Origin: Otis tarda
Lineage: Eukaryota; Chordata; Aves; Otidiformes; Otididae
DNA: 64,000 nucleotides
Direction of reading: 5' to 3'
Assembly: GCA_026413225.1 (NCBI GenBank)
Contig: CM048552.1
Coordinates: 28,915,501-28,979,500, forward strand
Shown here one piece after another: positions 51,001-62,690 of the stretch. The stretch's first letter is position 1, and each line of letters opens with the position of its first letter. The notes below the pieces were generated by a model. That model did not search any database. It saw only the letters and a program-made list of their open reading frames with translations, and was not told the DNA's origin. Both the position numbers and the translations under genes were made by a program.

Positions 51001-54000
51001 AAGGTTTAGAAAAGTGGCAATTCCTGCACTGGTGACTAACAGTCCCCAACATTTTAGTGGTAAGATTTTTTTCTTGCTAAGACAAAAAGTCTAGGATCAT
51101 TTACTGCTTCAGGCAAACCACTGCCTAAAGTAAGTAATTAGCATACAACTGTAATTTAAGAAATCCCCTATTTGATGGTGTGCATCACACATGTTTCAGA
51201 TTTTCAAAGCACTAGTAAGTTAACTGGCCACAGTAAATTACATTTCTGAACCAGTTCCTCTTAGAGATAAATTTTCTTTTCTCTACATGTTGCTGGCTTT
51301 TACCTTTCTAGCAGCTTTTTACCACATCTCTCACCTTTTCATTTTAGAGTATCTTAAATTCGAATACTGTCTTGAACTCCAGTATACCAGTATTCTTCAC
51401 ATCATGCCCTGACTGGTATGTAAATTTGCCTTTCCCCATCTTCCTCTCTAACAGTTTCCACAATGGAATTATATCAGAGTGAAAATTTGGAAGTACCATA
51501 TGCTTCTGTAGGTACCATTTCTCCCATTTGGGAAGCCATTGTTGTATGGACTTAAAGTACGCATTCTTTTCTACTATAGTGAGATGTCTGTATGTACCAG
51601 ATATAACACACGGTACAATACATGTGCATTTTTTTTTGCTACGTAATCTGGTTTGGCACAACTGCCAAAGATTTCAAGGGTTTGTAAAAAAGGCTTCAAT
51701 GTTTGATCCCTCTTTAACATTGCAGCCACTGAAAGCAGCCAGGTAAAAACAACAGTATGTATCCAAAACTCTTAAAACAACATTTCAAGTCATTTTTACA
51801 AAATTAATACTTACACTTGATTTTCAGTTTGTCTTCTTTGAAAGATGCTGCACAGTGTTACTTGTCTCAAGGTTACAAAACACTTCAAATTGATATTGAA
51901 ATGTCATAGGGTGATAAAAGTAATAATGGAAATAATGCAATTAACATCTGACTAGGATCTTTCTTTTGAAAAATTATCTCCATGACTTACAAAAAAGCAG
52001 AAGAGCTACCTATTGGGAAGACAAAAGTAGCACTTGGTGGCTCTAGAAAGAAATAATAGGGTTCTACACTATTTTGTTGGCAAGTGCCATATACTTGAGC
52101 ATCTTTCATTGCAATCCAGCAAGTGGATCATGTCCACGCAACACCCCTTGTGAGCTTTCTGAAAAGCATTAAACCTACTGAGGTACCTGCAACATAAGGC
52201 AAAGACTTTAAGCTTTTCGCTTACAAGCATTTCTAAAGATGTTTCCTTTATGAGTACAAAAGAATGCACTGAAGATTTGCCATGTCCTATGTTGACTCTA
52301 GCCAGGTTTAGTTTTTACAAATCGATCCACTTAAATGACAGTAAATAAAAATGGTAATAAAGATACTACAGATACAGATGTGCTTGCAGAACAAAATCCT
52401 AAAAGTGAAACTCCACAGCCAATAGAGCCTTACCATTTCAAATTATTCCACTTATTTTCAGGAAACTGGTGAAACTTCATCAACTGAAAATGTAATTCTG
52501 CTGACCTGTGCTGCACCCACACAGTGGGGCTTTTGCAGTTCATTATATAGGCACAGCAACTGCAGCAGGCAGCAACACTCACAAAAAGAATTTCTTAAAT
52601 CACAGAGTACTATTCTGTCCCACAGAATACTCTATATTAGGTAAAAAGGCTATAAGAAAGTACGAAGCAAAATACAGGCAGTATGCCATTCTGCAAGTTC
52701 AGTCACTAATTGTAGCTGGTCAAAAATTTTCTACCAGACAGGACAAAGACATTTTAAAAAAAAAATCACATAAACTTAAGTTTTGAATATATTTCATTAC
52801 GAAGAGGAGCGGGAAGCATGCGGAGAGAAGCCGTGGGGCAAAGTAGCATAAGGTCAGTTCACATGAGTATTTGGTATACAGGTGTGCAGATTTGTGGTAC
52901 ATTAGCTCCTCTGAACTAGCAACCACACAGAAACGTACCTTGTGTTAAATATCAGACAAGCTATTCAACTTTACAAGTCAAATGGCTTGTCTAGAACAAA
53001 ATATCTATCACACAGAAAGAGTTTTCTAGTCTGAAAATGATAATGTGGTATGAAGATACCCAAAGGCTAGAAGATTCAAGGGCCGGAGGAAACTGGAAAC
53101 CAAATGGAAGGAACTAGGGAGTTGTGTGAACAGTGGAACTAAGACAGACTGCTTTCAAAAGAAATTGTGTTGGTTGACATTTTTTACTTAATTATATTAA
53201 GGCTGCAGTGTAAGCCAGGCCTAGATATCAAATAATCCATAGGGAAGAAAATAGCAAAAGACCTAATCATAGCAAAAATGTAAGTCAAGATATGATCTCT
53301 AATAGAAAAGAAAAAATACAGAGGATGGAGAAACTTAACTGAAGATTGGATTGTTTGATTTATAATAGACTGCAAACTTCAGTTTTATAGAAGTCTTTAA
53401 TTTTTAGAAAAAATTCTCTCCCTCTTCCCCACAACTTAAGTGTTGATTCTCTGATCTTTAAAACAAATTAACACTGCAACTATTCTTGAAGTAGGAGAAT
53501 TACCAGCATCTGTCTTAAGGATTTTGATGAAGAGGGTAGGCATTTACAGGTATGCACTGAAACAGTTCAGTAGGTTTTAAAGTTCCTATATCTCCTATAC
53601 ATGTAGCATGAACATGTAGAACATGCACAATGTGAACAGACTCTTTAGAAAACAAGATGAAAATGAGAACAAAAGAAGCTAGCATAAGCTACAACAGTGG
53701 AAACCATGATTTGACAGAGAGATTATCCTTGAAGATTTAGAAATGCATAGGTAATCAAAAGGCTAATTTAAAAAAAAAAAAATTGAATTTAATTTTGACC
53801 CTGAAACTGAAGGAGAAGGAGAAAGTCACAAAAATTTTGATTACATCACATTTAAGCTATGGATGAAATTACTTCTCCAAGTGAAAACAAACTAGGGGAG
53901 GGGGTAATGGAAATACTGAGTAATTTATTTGAAAAATGTTCTAGATGTCATCTAACACAGTTTTTATGTTACCTAGCAAATACTGGTAATTGCACTTTAT

Positions 54001-54199
54001 CTCTCTAGCAGCTTCTGCAGGAGGTTCCCAGCCATAGCAATCACGACAGCCTTCAGCTTATTTGGAAAATAGAGTATCAGGCCATAAATATAAATATGTA
54101 ATGGAAAATAAAGCGTATATGAGTAAAAAGAAATAGCAGAGAGACCAAAGCAAGCATAACTTGTTAGAAAGACTCTTTTTGGGCTCATTATTTCAAGAT

Positions 54200-54790
54200 A
54201 ACAGATAAAGTGACTCCAAAATAGTTTAATCAGTTTAATGTGCGCTGGCAGAACCCAATCGTCAGCTCTTTGGATTGGCCACAGACAGCGTATGGGAGGA
54301 TTCCCCAGGCTGCCGGTGCCTTCAAACAGAAGCTCTTCAGACCGGCAGCGTGGGAATACTCCCTTTGAACAGCTGAGCGATATGCAAAAGATATAAAAAC
54401 ATATATAAATGCTAATAATTAAAAACTAAGCGAATAATACCCAATGCAGAATTTTTAAGGAGGCCGAGGAGGCTTTGGCATTCTGAGGCAGTGCCAACCA
54501 GCTGTAATAATCGTCTTTAAACACTCCGAGAATGAAGGAAGGCATTATTAGCATTACGGAAACAAAGCAAGTACCCTCATGGATAAAAGTGTGTTTCTAC
54601 TGTAAAAGCTTCTGTAGTAAACTGAAATGGTTATACAGCTGAATCTCACTGCTCTGAATGCGCAAAGCAACATTACATTTATTGGTCTGAAGAGACCCTG
54701 CTGGAAACATATGGCCTTTTAGCTGAGCCTACCAGGGCAATAAACTTTGAAATACCATACTTGTGTTTGCTACTTTATGGGCAACAGAAT
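54200..54790. promoter_or_regulatory. Regulatory-looking block, candidate conserved noncoding element
   Basis: A CpG-retaining segment (54240-54375) is followed by dense homeodomain, POU and forkhead-type AT motifs: TATGCAAA (54381-54388), GCTAATAATTAAAAAC, GTAATAATCG, ATTATTAGCATTA and CAATAAAC. Open frames are absent or short, and there is no repeat signature. This sort of motif mix is typical of developmental enhancers in gene deserts. It is an inference from motif density only. Confidence 0.35.
54294..54363. other. 70-nt imperfect hairpin, possible structured RNA
   Basis: The left arm 54294-54317 (begins GGGAGGATTCCCC, ends GCTGCCGGT) pairs with the right arm 54341-54363 (begins ACCGGCAGC, ends GGGAATACTCCC) over about 21 pairs, with two mismatches (at 54299 and next to the bulge) and one bulged C. 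The 23-nt loop can itself form CTTC/GAAG. Immediately upstream CCAATC (54255-54260) and GATTGG (54273-54278) form a small second stem. Size and shape resemble a pre-miRNA, but I recognise no known mature sequence. It may instead be a foldback repeat or a palindromic protein-binding site. Confidence 0.55.
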
Positions 54791-57190
54791 ATTAAGAAAT
54801 AAATATTTTTAGCACTGTACTTTTATAAAATGGAAAACATTCCACCTCCTCTGGAACCACCTAGGTAAAGTTTTGCTTTCATTTGACAATGCATGTACCT
54901 CAGATGCAAACCTTTGCTTAAATTAATTTGAAATAATAATAATAAAAAAAAATTAAACAGCTGACATAATTTATCTTGAAATCTGTGAAGTAAGCTTGCT
55001 TCGTATGAGCTCTGAGATAAGTTTGATTTATGAGTTTGCTGTGTGATTGTGTCAGGGATATCTACCCTGCAGCTTTTTGGCTGGTGCTCCTCATTCCACT
55101 GGCTCTTCCAGCGTGTGCGAATACCAACAGCTTCTCTAGGCTGTCCGGTCCGTTCCCAGCCACTACGTAGCTCTGCCCACTGCTGCTAACAGCTCAGCTA
55201 AATGTCCACTCCCTTGGACATAACTGCCCCAAAATATTTTCAGTGTTTTGAGATTACAGCTTACCACTGCCACACACTTTTATTCTTCTTTTCATATATG
55301 ATGGTGTATGCTGATCTAATCACAACTCTTCCTTTGATGAAAACCAAAAGTACCAGCTGAAATGTGAAAGTGGATAATAAAGGTAAGGATTGCCTGGTGT
55401 TTGAAAGCTCACCTTCTTTCTCTTTCAAATGCAAAGAGGTCAAATAAAACCAGAACAAAATGAAGAAGAGATGAAGAGGACTGGTGGATGACTGATGTCC
55501 AGGCTATCAATTACAACAGAAGCAGAATCCAATATCAAAATACCGCTATCATGGAGACCAGAAAGAACTAAGTTATGTGTTGGGAAATCTATTTCTGTGT
55601 AGATTTTGAACTGTTCTTGCTCTAAAAATGTGAAAAGGCATGGCCATCAGAAAAACCCAAACTCCAGTTTGCCCAAAGGCCCTGAATTTTAGTGAGACTT
55701 AAAATACTAATTGAGATCTAAGCCCACAGATGTAACGTAGGCCTGCTAATCTTACAGAGAGCTAACACATACAGCAGCCAGAAAGTAAAGCCTGCCTTTA
55801 AAGACCTGTTAGTGAAATGAAAAATAAAAATCACAGACCAAGAATACGTTTATCTCCAAAATTTGCAGACAACCATAGGTGTGTTTTGGTGTTGATCTTA
55901 TCCTTGCCAATACAACAATCATGTCACATAAGCAGCAGCAAGAAGCACAACTATGTCATGTTCTCTTAAATTATCTGGGGATTGCTTGACCAGGAAATCG
56001 CTAAGAAAATCACACCATAGCTGATCAATGGCTGCAGCACAAATGTGACGGCATTAATAACTTCTCGCTGAAAGCAGAGAACTTTGCACTGTGTCTGAAC
56101 CATAACGCAGTGGCAGAGACCCCCTGGTCTGCAGCGACCTTCCTCCAGCTGGAGGATGGAAGATTTGGGTGCTCAGACAGTGAAGAGGACAAGGTCAGGA
56201 GATGGAAAATGACCTCCCAGCTCCTCTTTCCAAAGCTTAATATTCAGGCTCATATTTTGCTTTCTGACGTTAATACCACTGAGAAGAGAGTGAATGTGTG
56301 CCATGCCCTGGTCTCCAGCCCAAGCTACGGTGATGAGGACAGAGCACCAGTGTCTGCAACACAGGTAAATATTTCTGCTTTGCGGTATTTCCTAAGCACT
56401 AGTACTGCAGCCTCTTGCTGCTGATGTACAACCCTCCCTTGTGCAGTTACATGAAAAAAAAAAATAGTGGCAATGTTCTCATTTTTGGGGCCTACTGAGA
56501 TGAGATGTTTTACTAAGGGACGGCCAGGATTAAGGAAAGTCTTGGGAGCAGCAGTGCTGGGAAGCAGCTGTGGTGTAGTGGCTGCCATACCACAGAGCAA
56601 ATACACACCAGGAAGAAAACTGAACTGTTTGTTGCCGTTGGTCTCAGAAACATGAACCTCTGTCTTTCCTTTAAAAAAAAGAAATTGAATTTTTAGGAAG
56701 CCAAAACAAGGAAAATGAAGGGGAAAAAACCCAAACCAACCTCTAGCATTCTTTACTCTTAAATTGATAAAATGCATGAGAGCTCACTGCCGTGAAAAAT
56801 ACAGTTTGCCAGATCAACAGGCCCCAAACGGCGCTCTACCAAGAGGATAGTGTGAGATATTTTTTCTTTTCTTTTCCAGCAGTAGAGGGTGTGCATGGAT
56901 ACTTGTATATTGCCCGAGGTATAGGAAGGCCAGAGTTCTCATTTTACACTGTGCTTTCCAACCCCATGAGGCCAGCAAGGTCAGCCAGCCTGGGACACCC
57001 AGCAAAGTTCCTGCATGCAGCATGCTGCTGACTGCCGGGGAAGGGCAGGCAGGGGTGTGGGGACCCTCCAAAGGCACAGGGGTTGAAGGGCAGCCTAGAG
57101 GTGGTAATCTTTCATGCTCAAGAAAGCAAAGGAGAGGAGAAGCACATCTGAGGATCTGGTAGCCCTCATCTAGCATGGCAACGCTCGTTT
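54791..57190. other. Noncoding stretch with unassigned ORFs
   Basis: A plus-strand frame at 56110-56424 (104 codons, MAETPWSAATFLQLEDGRFG at the start) has a donor-like CAG|GTAAAT inside it at about 56364. A minus-strand frame at 56325-56777 (150 codons) overlaps it. Neither matches a family I know, and low-complexity Phe runs in the second come from A-rich DNA. At 56980-57180 the DNA is GC-richer. Confidence 0.35.
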
Positions 57191-57194
57191 TTTC

Positions 57195-57785
57195 CAGGCA
57201 GAGTAAAGGGGCAGAATCACCTCCCTCGGCCTGCTGGCGATGCTCCTCTTGATGCAGCCCAGGATGCAGTTGACTTTCTGGGCTGCAAGCACACATTGCC
57301 AGCTCATGTTGAGCTTCTCATCCACCAGCACTCCCAAGTCCTTCTCCTCAGGGCTGCTCTCATTTCATTCCCCGCCCAGCCTGAATTTGTGCCAGGGATT
57401 GCCCTGACTCGTGTGCAGGACCTTGCACTTGGCCTTGTTGAACTTCATGAGGTTTGCACAGGCCCACCTCTCCAGCCTGTCAAGGTCCCTCTGGATGGCA
57501 TCCCTTCCCTCCAGCGTGTTGGCTGCACCACACATCTTGGTGTCCTTGGTGAACTTGCTGAGGGTGCACTCTATCCCACAGTCCATGTCACCAACTAAGA
57601 TGCTAAACAGGGCCAGTCCCAATAGCAACCCCTGAGGAACTCCACTTGTTACTGGTCTCCACTTGGACATTGAGACATTTGTCACAACTCTTTGAGTGCA
57701 GCCATCCAGCCAATTCCTTATCCACTGAGTGGTCCGTCCATCAAATCCATGTGTCTCCAGTTTAGAGACAATAAGCCCTTGCATT
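57195..57785 (-). mobile_element. CR1 LINE internal fragment: reverse transcriptase region, 3' end missing
   Basis: The minus-strand frame 57784-57365 (140 codons) reads through the palm of the CR1 reverse transcriptase: [20 protein letters not shown] with SGVPQG intact, then [18 protein letters not shown], where the usual catalytic FADD is FTKD, so the enzyme is dead. [20 protein letters not shown] follows. After one in-frame TGA the frame continues as [19 protein letters not shown]... to ILPLYSA, then leaves CR1 abruptly at about 57195. The usual last 600 bp or so (ORF2 end and 3' UTR) are missing, the reverse of the normal 5' truncation. Confidence 0.92.
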
Positions 57786-60700
57786 ATTTAACTGTCTCTC
57801 TAAGAGGGTACCACTTGCAACAACCTTCTACTTGCTCCTTCAGGAAAGTTGGATCTGTATTTCCATCATTTCAGTAGTGTAAGGCCATTATTATTACAGG
57901 CACTTGTGTTAATTTGGTGTTCAGAAAAATCCATTTTAATTGGCATTGTGAATATTTAACATACAAATGAAAATCCTTAGTCACTTTCACATCACGGAAC
58001 TGAGACCTGACTGCAGAAAGCTTGCCCAGTATGTATAACGATTGTAGGAAATTCCGTCTATCTTATATGGTATTTTCTTGTTTATTTGCCAAATCCAGAG
58101 AATTTTTTGAAGTGCTTTGGAGGACTGGAGGAGGTCTCTGAAGAATTTCCAATGCTCTAGAAGGCCCAAGGCAGCATTTCCAGTGCCAGAAGGTGAATGG
58201 CTGTATTAGCCTGTAAGCTAGCCTGTGATGACTAATGGCAGTATTGTGAGATGAAAAAATAGTGTACAAGACAAGGCTCAGAAGAAACAGATTCTGACTT
58301 ACCTGACAAGTCTAAATAATTAAAAAGCACAAAGCCTAGCTAGCCTGCTAGAATGAGTAAAGCACATCCTGCTGTGAATGAGGAGACTTACGTTTTATCA
58401 GTTTAACATCTTGGACTATAAGAAAAGAGATGGGGGGGGGAGTTCAGTGAAATACAAGGATAATAAATAAATACTTGCTCATAGCAGCAAGAAATAACAA
58501 CAGTTTTGGACAACACAAGAGATGTGGCACATCAGTGATTATTTCTATCACAGTGGTCTCCTGAAACCATGACCAAGGTTGAATTCCTGCTTACCCAAAT
58601 GGCAGCTCCTCTGATGGTTTCATTTAACCAAATGCATTGTGAGACAGATAGACGTATATTCACTGTCCTGTGATGCACAGACTGGCATGAGGGATGCTGG
58701 GATCTGGGACAAGCATCAGGCTACAAATGTAAGATCATCCTATTTACTGTCTCCTGTTTTAGTAGTTTTCTTCATTATCTCTCCCAAAACCCCCAGAAGC
58801 TATAAATTCTGTCATTCCTTCAGTATAAAGAGCAAAAGATATTTTCAAGCCTCTCCTTCCCCCAAGGCAGTACCTTCCAACTCCTTTAGTCTCTCCCAAG
58901 CAAGAACAACCACGTGCCTCCCTTCTCAACCTCCTTTTCCCCCTTGAGTCTACCTGCCAGACAGCAAACTTCCTACTCCGTGGCTAACGCTTCTGGGCAG
59001 CTCAGAAATGGGTAGTACTGTCTTTGAAACTTTCCATGCTGCCATTACCCTACCAGTCCAGCCCAGTCCTTGCAGAAATGGGGTATGGTGATCATCAGGC
59101 ACTCTCTGCAAGTCATCAGTGAAGTAATTTCTCAGGGACATACAGCAAAGTCTGTCCACTGGTGCTTTATTTATGAGCTGATCTTGATCATTAATGAGGC
59201 TAAGCACATAAGGGTTTTTAACTAAAATAATGTACAGAGCAAAGTTAGTATATTCTGTAGATGGCCTTCACCTCTTAGAAACCTCTACAACAGTGATGAA
59301 TAAAAGAATATCCACCCCTAAACTTGAACTAAATATGAAATTCTCCGTACTTAAATTTTCATCTGTGGTTTGATACGTATGTGTTTTACTGAGCTGTAGC
59401 ACATAAATATTTTCATAGAATCACTACCCGAAGAATGTATTCCTCCCTTTCTTGTTCAAAACTCCCTTAGAAAAAACATACAACTTTTGTCTGTTAAAGA
59501 CAAAATAAGGGATTTAGGATTTAATGAACAGTTCATAAAACTTCTTTGATATAGTTAGGATATTATATGTGTTTCCAAAGTGAAGCAGTACATGAAGTAG
59601 CATGTGCCAGTTATTTTTTAATTTTTAAATCCAATTAATTGTTCTAGTTACAGTACCACTAATTTTTATCTAGCTGATTAACTAGAGAATAATCCAAATA
59701 CATTTCAAATTATAAATCTTTCATGATTTGGGAGATTTTATACAAATGTACGTTTGACAGTGCTAATTTAAAGCAAATATCAAGCTTGATTAAACATTCC
59801 CAAGATAAGAAGGATAAACGATTGAATTATTTTATAGATTTAACTACCATTGATATGATGTTATAAACAGAAATATTTTGATGTTCATCATTAATTTTTA
59901 AAAATAATTCTTTGGGAAACAGCCAAGAAGACTGGAGAAGTAGGTCAGAATGTATGCACAAAACATTTGTATTCTTTACTATATAAACACTAATTTATTT
60001 ATTGAAATAATACACTGTTAATTATTTATTAAAGAAATTATGATTTTGCTGAGCTTCCCTCTGAAAGAAAAAAAAATCATTAAAATGTGGCTAATGCAAT
60101 AGCCAAGGCTATGATTGTTTCACATCTCTGCCTTCCAACTGTTTACCAAGTATTTATTCACAAATCACTATCCATTGAAACTTAATCTGCATCAGACCAT
60201 CTCCAGCAAGCAAGTGAATTACAAAGTGTTTTAGCAAGCTTTAAGTGCTTTAAAAATATTCAGGTTTTCCCATCACATTTTCTGTCCCATATGTGGGAGA
60301 CTATAGTGAGAGAAAAACTCTTTAGGGATTTGTTTTCTGGAATTGTTGCTAAGGAAGGTAAATTTCACAATCCTACTGGCTATTTCCCGAAATCCAGGCT
60401 TTTGAAAATGCAGATATACAAAACACTATTAAGTAATACGGGAAAGGGAGGGAAAAGACTCTTTGTGAGAAGTCACACTACACACATAGAGGTTTTTTTT
60501 CTGGTTTCTTCTTACTTTTTTGGAACATGACGGATTCGCCGAAAGTGTTTAGAACTCTTCTGAGCACAATCAGTCCTCCATCCATAAATTAGATAGACTT
60601 CACGCAAACACTCAGGTAAACAGAGAAAGTGGAAACATGAAAACACCCATTACCAATAAAAAATTGACCACATGTTCCCAGCTGGAGAGTGGGTGGAACC

Positions 60701-61189
60701 ATAGTCAACAACACAGAAATATGCGCCAGCACGTTATTCTCCAAGGCAGTGCTGTAAATGAGACAGTGTCCAGGGATGGCTTGCCTACACTAATCTCAAT
60801 TGGCCTCTCTAGTTAATACATTTAAACAAAACCATGGATTTTCCTGCAATCTATTACTATGCTTGATTAATTTGGGCACCAGGGTAGATAACCATTTTTC
60901 TCCTATTTTCCATATGATGCACTTAAAATGAACATACATTTCTAATGATGTAATTTCATTTTGTTTCATTAATTCTACTGAAAAATAAGCAATATTGTGT
61001 CCAGCTAGTGCATTAATAAATATAACATGAAATTGGTTAATGCAACACACATTTCTCTCAATATCAGTTGGCTCTGTGTTACAGTGCAAAACAAAATTCA
61101 AGTATGATGATTTTAGTTTCCTTTTGCTTTTTCCAATGGTGTGGACTGATTCAGGGGGGAAGGGAGAGTAGGTTGCTTTTCTGTTAGAC
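57786..61189. other. AT-rich noncoding stretch
   Basis: No gene was recognised. It includes a G9 run near 58432, a pyrimidine-rich segment at 58840-58960 with a chance frame, and an A/T-rich interval at 59.5-60.1 kb. No young repeats were seen. Confidence 0.45.
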
Positions 61190-62690
61190 TTACTAATATT
61201 TATTCTTTCTTATTTTGGGGAGCCTGGTTACCTGCATTTTACTAAACTTCATTGAACCACTTTACAAGTGGCATTAAATCAAGTTCTTTACTGAACTCCA
61301 GATAGATTAGACCTGCTGCATTTCCTTTGTCTAGGAAATCAGTTATCATAGAAACAGATCAAGTTAGTCTGGCAAGACATCCTTTTGGAAAGTCTATCTT
61401 GCGTTTTATGCGGTAGCCCTTGTTCCTTAATTTTTCTTTCAAGACATTCCCTATAGATTTGTATGATACCACAATCAGACTAATGGGCCTCCAGTGTTTA
61501 AGCTATCCTATGTCCCCATCATCATCTAAAATATAAGGGCTCTATTTGCTGATCCCTGTCAGGAACTTTGTCACTCCACTTGACAGGTGCACTCAGAAAA
61601 TGCACTTACTTATTTGGGTATTTTGGGAATGGAAACACTTAGGCCTATGTTACATAATTGAGTCTTACTTTCAGCCTGGGTATTCTAATTTCCAGCCTGT
61701 GCTCACCTCCCATAGTCAGCACTTCTGTCTTTACAGAAAACAATACATTTGATTTAAATTTGATGCCATGAACCATTTTATTCTTGATCCTCTCATTCGT
61801 TACACTGTGGTTGAGCTTCACCTACTGTGTTCTCTTTTATATTTATACATACATGACTCAGGCAAAAAAAAAAACCCCTACTTTATGCTGTTTGTTTTAA
61901 TTTACAAGGTCTAATTCAGCTTGACTTTTGGCACTTATCTCTACTTCTCTATTTCCTGGCCTCTCAGACATAGAACACTCCCTATCCCTTTAGGCTATCT
62001 GCTTATTCTCCTGCCCTTTCAGAAGTGGTTATTTATCCAGTCAGCTCTGAAGGCCTTCCCTACAAGATTTTCCTCTTGATTAAGATGCAAGTTCCAGACA
62101 GTTTTCACACCTTTGATTTAAAGAAATTTCACGCCTTCTCCACATTAAAATCCCTAAGCTCTTTAATCCAGTTGACCTCATTAACTAGTTTCCTTAATTT
62201 TTCAAAGTTTATCCTTTTGAAATTGAGATCCTTGCAAGCTTGGATGCAGCTGTGCTGGTGGGGGTGGCAGCTGCATCGTGATGCAGCTGCTGTGCTGGCA
62301 CGTGAGTTGGTGCCCATGCCACACCGAGTGGTGCTAATGGGAAAGGATGCAGCCCCCCTCACCTCCCTCAAGCTACTTCTCTTCCAGTTAATTAAGCTGA
62401 ATAAATTGGTGAACAATTTGCACTAGGTTATTTTCTACCAGCTCTTTCTTTATGCCCCCATTGCAAAAACCCATGATACAACTGAGATTATTTGTTGCCT
62501 GTATGGAGAAGGACTCTCTATTACTGATGCTTCTAGCCTGCTGTATTAGCTTGTTCATGACTGTAAATATTTTACTTTATTTTTTTCTGCAAACCCAGGT
62601 TTTACCCTGTGCTTTAAAGGAAAGTTCAAGCACTTCTGTTGTTGACAATCACTTACAGTCAGGCAAATTTCTTCCTTACCTCTGACAGAA
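61190..62690 (-). mobile_element. Second ancient decayed CR1-like LINE relic
   Basis: The plus strand carries, in order, antisense remains of CR1-type reverse transcriptase sequence: ACTGAACTCCAGATAGATTA (61291-61310), ATAGAAACAGATCAAGTTAG (61349-61368), CAGACTAATGGGCCTCCAGT (61476-61495), then AGTTTATCCTTTTGAAATTG (62206-62225) and GGTTATTTTCTACCAGCTC (62427-62445), which correspond to the N-terminal half of ORF2. Stops and indels are everywhere. Its 5' limit near 62690 is approximate. It is interrupted by the GC-rich segment at 62235-62374. Confidence 0.6.
62235..62374. mobile_element. GC-rich insert nested in the old LINE, with 6-bp flanking repeat
   Basis: About 130 bp of GC-rich sequence (GATGCAGCTGTGCTGGTGGG, GATGCAGCTGCTGTGCTGGC, and further) interrupts the decayed CR1 exactly between two collinear CR1 segments and is bordered by CAAGCT on both sides (62235-62240 and 62369-62374), as a target-site duplication would be. 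It has an internal repeat of GATGCAGCTG. No poly-A tail or known SINE was recognised, so its class is open. A local duplication or expansion is an alternative. Confidence 0.35.

Larger units (their letters stand above)
37746..54199. other. 16-kb noncoding stretch
   Basis: No exon was confidently identified. It contains two MIR-like remnants (38.74 and 44.95 kb), GC-richer patches at 39150-39300 and 42190-42480 with no recognised family, a 14-bp direct repeat CTTGCAGTACTCAG (41978-41991 and 42001-42014), a doubled CCTGGTAAGTC at about 44395-44420, a (TA)n run near 41450 and a poly-T run at 50459-50474. Two overlapping minus-strand frames at 48910-49298 are discussed as a finding. Confidence 0.45.

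Noticed and set aside
56814-57296. 160-codon minus-strand ORF beginning in CR1 sequence
   Set aside because: Its first 30 or so codons are CR1 read in the wrong frame, and the rest is unrelated unique sequence. It is a fortuitous fusion across the truncation point.
62025-62426. 133-codon plus-strand ORF
   Set aside because: It lies antisense to the decayed CR1 relic and runs across the GC-rich insert, so it is a chance opening.
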